Of a stretch of DNA of 64,000 nucleotides, positions 60,827-64,000 are shown piece after piece (position 1 is the first letter of the stretch; every line of letters begins with the position of its first letter). This DNA comes from Tritrichomonas musculus (taxonomy: Eukaryota > Parabasalia > Tritrichomonadida > Tritrichomonadidae). The notes under the pieces are model-generated. The model saw nothing but the letters and a program-made list of their open reading frames with translations. It did no database searches and was not told the DNA's origin. The position numbers and the translations under genes were made by a program. The stretch is taken from contig JAPFFF010000003.1 of the NCBI GenBank assembly GCA_039105265.1, forward strand, positions 6,324,001 to 6,388,000. Direction: 5' to 3'.

Positions 60827-61825
60827 TTAATCAACTGTAGGAATGATGCAGTTTGAAGCAAGTCCACAAACATTATCAGCATTCCTTTGAATACGCATAT
60901 ATCCATTTTCTCCCCATTTTGTTCCCCATGAATTTCTTAAAATCCAATAATCAGTGCCGTTTTCACTTCCATAACCAACAAAAGCAACTGCATGATCAAA
61001 AAATGTTTTTGAGCACTTTGCATCGTTATAAATTCCACTTGTATAATATACAAATGACCAAGGTGAAGAATCAAGAAGAATAGATACAGGACCTAACGTT
61101 GCTAGTTTTTCTTTTAAATCATTTTCATCACCTGATTTAACCTTAACATATCCTGTTACAAGAGATACATCATGTGATGGGTCATATTTACATACTTCTC
61201 TTTGATATCTATTTGGATATAAGTAATCTTGATCAAAGTGACCATTTTGATTTTTAATAACATAATCAATAGCGTTTGTTGGAATCCCTCCATAGCATCC
61301 ATAGCAAGTTGTAGCACAATCTATCAGTTCTTGTTCCGAAAGACGATATTTCTTGCCTTTTTCAATTGACCATCGGCTTTCCTGAACAGTAATTGTTGAA
61401 AATGCCCAGCAACTTCCACAACTTCCTTGCTCTTTAATTTCTCCAACAACATCTTTTTTATCTCTCCAATCAAAAGAATCAGGAACATCATTTGAGACTC
61501 TCTTTTGTGTCTTTATATCTTTTAGATATGGTGAGTTTATAATTTGGCTTGTATCTCCTTTTGCTCCTTTCAAATACTGAGAAATTTCAGATGGAGTTAG
61601 TGCAAAAAATTGGTTTACTCCAACTTTAAAGAGATGCTTTGAATTTTTTTTATTAAATTCTTGAGCATAACGGAGGTTGCTTAAAAAAATTCCAAGTCTT
61701 AATGAATATTCTTCACCTGTGTAGATAATATTATAGTTTCGCATAAATGAAATGAAAGACTTTTCTTCACTTTCGAGAATAGTTAACTTTGATAAGGATA
61801 AAACAGAATAAAGTAAAAAGAGCAT
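60827..61825 (-). CDS. Papain-family (clan CA, C1) cysteine protease
   Basis: 332 codons from ATG 61825; the open frame has one more codon upstream (TTG) that is ignored. Residues 1-15 (MLFLLYSVLSLSKLT) are a signal peptide. Residues about 20-80 are an I29-type inhibitory propeptide (FISFMRNYNIIYTGEEYSLR, FKVGVNQFFALTPSE). The mature enzyme begins near residue 115 (VPDSFDWRDKKDVVG). The active site is complete: Gln133 of the oxyanion hole and Cys139 in EQGSCGSCWAF, His278 in DHAVAFVGYG and Asn298 in RNSWGTKWGENG. Cysteine pairs typical of the family are present. The size and layout match the secreted/lysosomal cathepsin-L-like proteases abundant in trichomonads, where they serve digestion and host-cell damage (family knowledge). 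Confidence 0.97.
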   Translation of the reverse strand: MLFLLYSVLSLSKLTILESEEKSFISFMRNYNIIYTGEEYSLRLGIFLSNLRYAQEFNKKNSKHLFKVGVNQFFALTPSEISQYLKGAKGDTSQIINSPYLKDIKTQKRVSNDVPDSFDWRDKKDVVGEIKEQGSCGSCWAFSTITVQESRWSIEKGKKYRLSEQELIDCATTCYGCYGGIPTNAIDYVIKNQNGHFDQDYLYPNRYQREVCKYDPSHDVSLVTGYVKVKSGDENDLKEKLATLGPVSILLDSSPWSFVYYTSGIYNDAKCSKTFFDHAVAFVGYGSENGTDYWILRNSWGTKWGENGYMRIQRNADNVCGLASNCIIPTVD

Positions 61826-62524
61826 CAAAATTTGAAAAATTAATAGATTAACTTTTTGATATAATTTCTATTACACTTTACGATGTAAAATATTCAAATA
61901 TAGTTTTCCTTTTATACTGACTTATAATTATTTTAAATGATTATCTAATAAATAGTAATTTCTATAGCATCCTGCTAACGCCAAAAAAATTGGATTGCTA
62001 ATGACATCAAAATTAATTTACTTTGTTGATTAAATTTATTTTCTTGATTTTAAATTTTAACTTTTATATATATTTTTGCGCATCAACCAATATTTTTTTA
62101 TTTTATTATTATACTAAATTCAACTTAAATTATACTTTTCATTAAGACAAATTTGATAATGACAACAACTTTATTAAATAAAAAGGCATTAATTAATTTT
62201 AATGAGTTAAAAACTTATTTCAAGCAAATAATTAATAATTCACAAAGTTCGAATGATATTTTTTAAAATTAAATTATTCTTAAAATAAAGATTTTATTTT
62301 AATGTTTGAGAGATATTTATTTAAAATTTATGATTTATTCACAATTTTAAATATCCACATTTCAATTTTTTATATTGATATTTCTCAAAATAATGAAGCA
62401 TTGAATAATAAACAAATTTTAATTTGAAAAATAAATCAATATTTGAAATTATAATATAAAATTCTCAGAAATCCTCTATTAGATAAGAATCATTTCATTT
62501 TTATTTATTCAGAATTAATAACAA
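61826..62524. other. Divergent intergenic region, 0.7 kb
   Basis: It lies between the leftward protease and the rightward CH-domain gene and must hold both promoters. It is A/T-rich. TCATTTCATTTTTATTTATT ends about 20 bases before the right-hand ATG and is the likely initiator area. No other feature was seen. Confidence 0.5.
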
Positions 62525-64000
62525 ATGTCAGGTCTAACAAAAGTTGATGACCAGTGGATTCCTCTTCAAATCAAGGTTTTCACAAGATGGGTAAATACGC
62601 AATTAAAGGGTGTTAGCGATCATGAATTAAACGATATTACAAAAGATTTATCAGATGGTGTTCAATTGGTTGAACTTGCAAAAGTTCTAACCCAAAAAGA
62701 GACTCCACGAAATTGGAATAAAGCCCCAGTCAGGAATTTCGATAAAGTTGAAAATTGTGATTTAGCTATTGAAATGTTTGAAGCTGATGATGTTCAATTT
62801 GTTGGAATTTCTGGAAAGGATGTAAATGATAATAACGAAAAACTTATCCTTGGTCTAATTTGGTCACTTATTCTTAAATATTCTATCAGCAAATCTGTTC
62901 AAGATAAGAATGGAGCAGCTGATGGCCAAACTGCCACAAATTCAAAGAGTAACAAAGAAGCTTTACTTTCATGGGCAAATGATCGTGTTGATAAATATCC
63001 AAATATGAAAGATTTCAAATCATACGATATGTCAATGTGCGCATTATTAGATTCATATGTTCCAAACAGGATTAAATATGATCAACTTGATCCAAATGAT
63101 ACAGAAAAGAACGCCAAACTTGCAACAGATGTCATGAATGAACTTGGAATTCCAGTTTACGTTTATCCAGAAGATGTTGTTAAGAATGGCAACGCAGTTG
63201 ACCAGAAGACACTTTTAACACAACTTTCATCAGCCAAAGTTGTTTTAGATAATCTTCCACCAGAAGTCAAAGATCGCGGAGTTGATGAAGAAGCCGAACG
63301 TATAGCTAAACAAAAAGAAGAAGAAGAAAGACTCGCTAAAGAAAAGGCTGAAGCTGAACGTTTAGCCAAAGAGAAAGAAGAAGCTGAAAGACGTGCTAGA
63401 GAAAAAGCCGAAGCAGAAAGAATTGCCAGAGAAAAAGAAGAAGCCGAACGTTTAGCCAAACAAAAGGAAGAAGAAGAAAGACTTGCTAGAGAAAAGGCAG
63501 AAGCAGAACGCTTAGCCAAAGAGAAGGAAGAAGCTGAACGTTTAGCTAGACAAAAGGCAGCAGCTGACGAAAGAGACAAAGCTAAACAAGAACAATTAGC
63601 CAGCTTAAGACAATTGATTTCCCAATTACAACATAATCTTTCTGATGTTCAAAATCAAGTTTCTGAAACCAACAACAAAGTTGATGAAGCTAACAAGAAA
63701 GTTGAAGAACTTTCTGCATCTAACAAATCATTGAAGAAAGATAACAGATGTCTTAAATATGAAGTTAAGAAACTTGAAGAAGAAGCTGAAAATCCAACAA
63801 AAAATGTTACTGTCAATAATGTTAATATTGATCAAGTTAAAAAAGATGTCGAAAATACAAAGAATTCAGCATCATCACTTCAAAGTGAAAATGAACACTT
63901 GAAACAAACAATTCACGATCTCAAATCAAATATTGGATGCCTCAAATTTGAAGTTAAAAAACTAAAGAACAATGCTGCACAACCAGCTGTTGCTGAACGA
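62525..64000 (+). CDS. Calponin-homology actin-binding protein with coiled coil (3' end beyond window)
   Basis: 492 codons from ATG 62525 are open to the right edge, so the C-terminus is missing. Residues about 12-120 form the first CH domain, with the actin-binding start IKVFTRWVNTQL and the DLSDGVQLVELAKVL core. Residues about 142-245 form a second, more divergent CH domain (KEALLSWANDRV, then MKDFKSYDMSMCALLDSYVP). A tandem CH pair is the actin-binding unit of the alpha-actinin/spectrin/filamin group. Residues 255-350 are a charged ERLAKEKEEAE-type helix, then Leu-rich coiled coil to the window end (SLRQLISQLQHNLSDVQNQV, SENEHLKQTIHDLKSN). No spectrin repeat or EF hand is visible in the part present. 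It is probably an actin cross-linker or actin-to-filament linker; the exact family member cannot be named without the C-terminus. Confidence 0.93.
   Translation, partial: MSGLTKVDDQWIPLQIKVFTRWVNTQLKGVSDHELNDITKDLSDGVQLVELAKVLTQKETPRNWNKAPVRNFDKVENCDLAIEMFEADDVQFVGISGKDVNDNNEKLILGLIWSLILKYSISKSVQDKNGAADGQTATNSKSNKEALLSWANDRVDKYPNMKDFKSYDMSMCALLDSYVPNRIKYDQLDPNDTEKNAKLATDVMNELGIPVYVYPEDVVKNGNAVDQKTLLTQLSSAKVVLDNLPPEVKDRGVDEEAERIAKQKEEEERLAKEKAEAERLAKEKEEAERRAREKAEAERIAREKEEAERLAKQKEEEERLAREKAEAERLAKEKEEAERLARQKAAADERDKAKQEQLASLRQLISQLQHNLSDVQNQVSETNNKVDEANKKVEELSASNKSLKKDNRCLKYEVKKLEEEAENPTKNVTVNNVNIDQVKKDVENTKNSASSLQSENEHLKQTIHDLKSNIGCLKFEVKKLKNNAAQPAVAER

Noticed and set aside
63163-63579. 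138-codon antisense frame in the CH-domain gene
   Set aside because: Shadow of the ERLAKEKEEAE-type charged helix, for the same reason as in the giant gene.
1-64000. tRNA, rRNA or snRNA genes
   Set aside because: No tRNA-like A/B box pairs, rRNA segments or other RNA genes could be recognised by eye in any intergenic region. A covariance-model scan would be decisive.

Overview
The window is AT-rich, and every gene in it is read as one uninterrupted open frame. The gene set is that of a parabasalid (trichomonad) protist: a BspA-type leucine-rich-repeat protein, two short two-repeat Myb proteins, a papain-family cysteine protease, MATE transporters, a PH-domain AGC kinase, a PPP phosphatase, long coiled-coil proteins and a calponin-homology protein. 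Several genes have a trichomonad-like initiator (TCA followed by pyrimidine and A/T) about 12-25 bases before the ATG. Low GC and asparagine-rich tracts fit a Tritrichomonas-like species better than Trichomonas vaginalis. That species guess is inference, because no rRNA or other marker gene lies in the window.

Layout. 1-11.3 kb holds five leftward genes: the BspA-like protein (cut by the left edge), Myb, a thioredoxin/PDI-like protein, a 128-aa unknown and a 1,293-aa protein with an Asn-rich tract. 11.4-13.1 kb is a GC-richer island with a small hairpin element and a broken coding region of unknown family. 13.8-23.6 kb holds an intact MATE transporter, a leftward LysM+TLDc (OXR1-like) gene, a 479-aa unknown and a second MATE gene broken by several frameshifts. 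A 285-bp mariner-type MITE sits just upstream of that broken gene's initiator. 24.4-29.5 kb holds a PH+AGC kinase and a leftward coiled-coil protein.

30.8-49.9 kb is one giant frame of 6,357 codons. It carries three unrelated repeat classes: degenerate ESSQNEE-centred repeats; 86 units of a 36-bp/12-residue charged repeat in four arrays separated by exact 243-bp spacers; and 18 copies of a KLDPT module, mostly in 282-bp paired repeats. All KLDPT-type modules, plus divergent copies on both sides, appear to derive from one short helical motif.

50.1-57.0 kb is a mobile-element cluster. It has a 597-bp hAT-type MITE with an 8-bp target duplication, then a 6,160-bp element with about 170-bp terminal inverted repeats and a 9-bp target duplication (Mutator-like, with no transposase). 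A 390-bp mariner-type MITE is nested inside the large element. 57.2-64 kb returns to genes: PPP phosphatase, a 229-aa unknown, a second Myb protein, the cysteine protease and the start of a CH-domain/coiled-coil protein cut by the right edge.

The genes do not form an operon or an obvious pathway. The clearest stories are recent repeat amplification in the giant gene and insertion of DNA transposons into intergenic/promoter DNA. Some start codons were moved to the first in-frame ATG where the longest open frame began at TTG or GTG (MATE gene, 479-aa gene, giant gene, protease).
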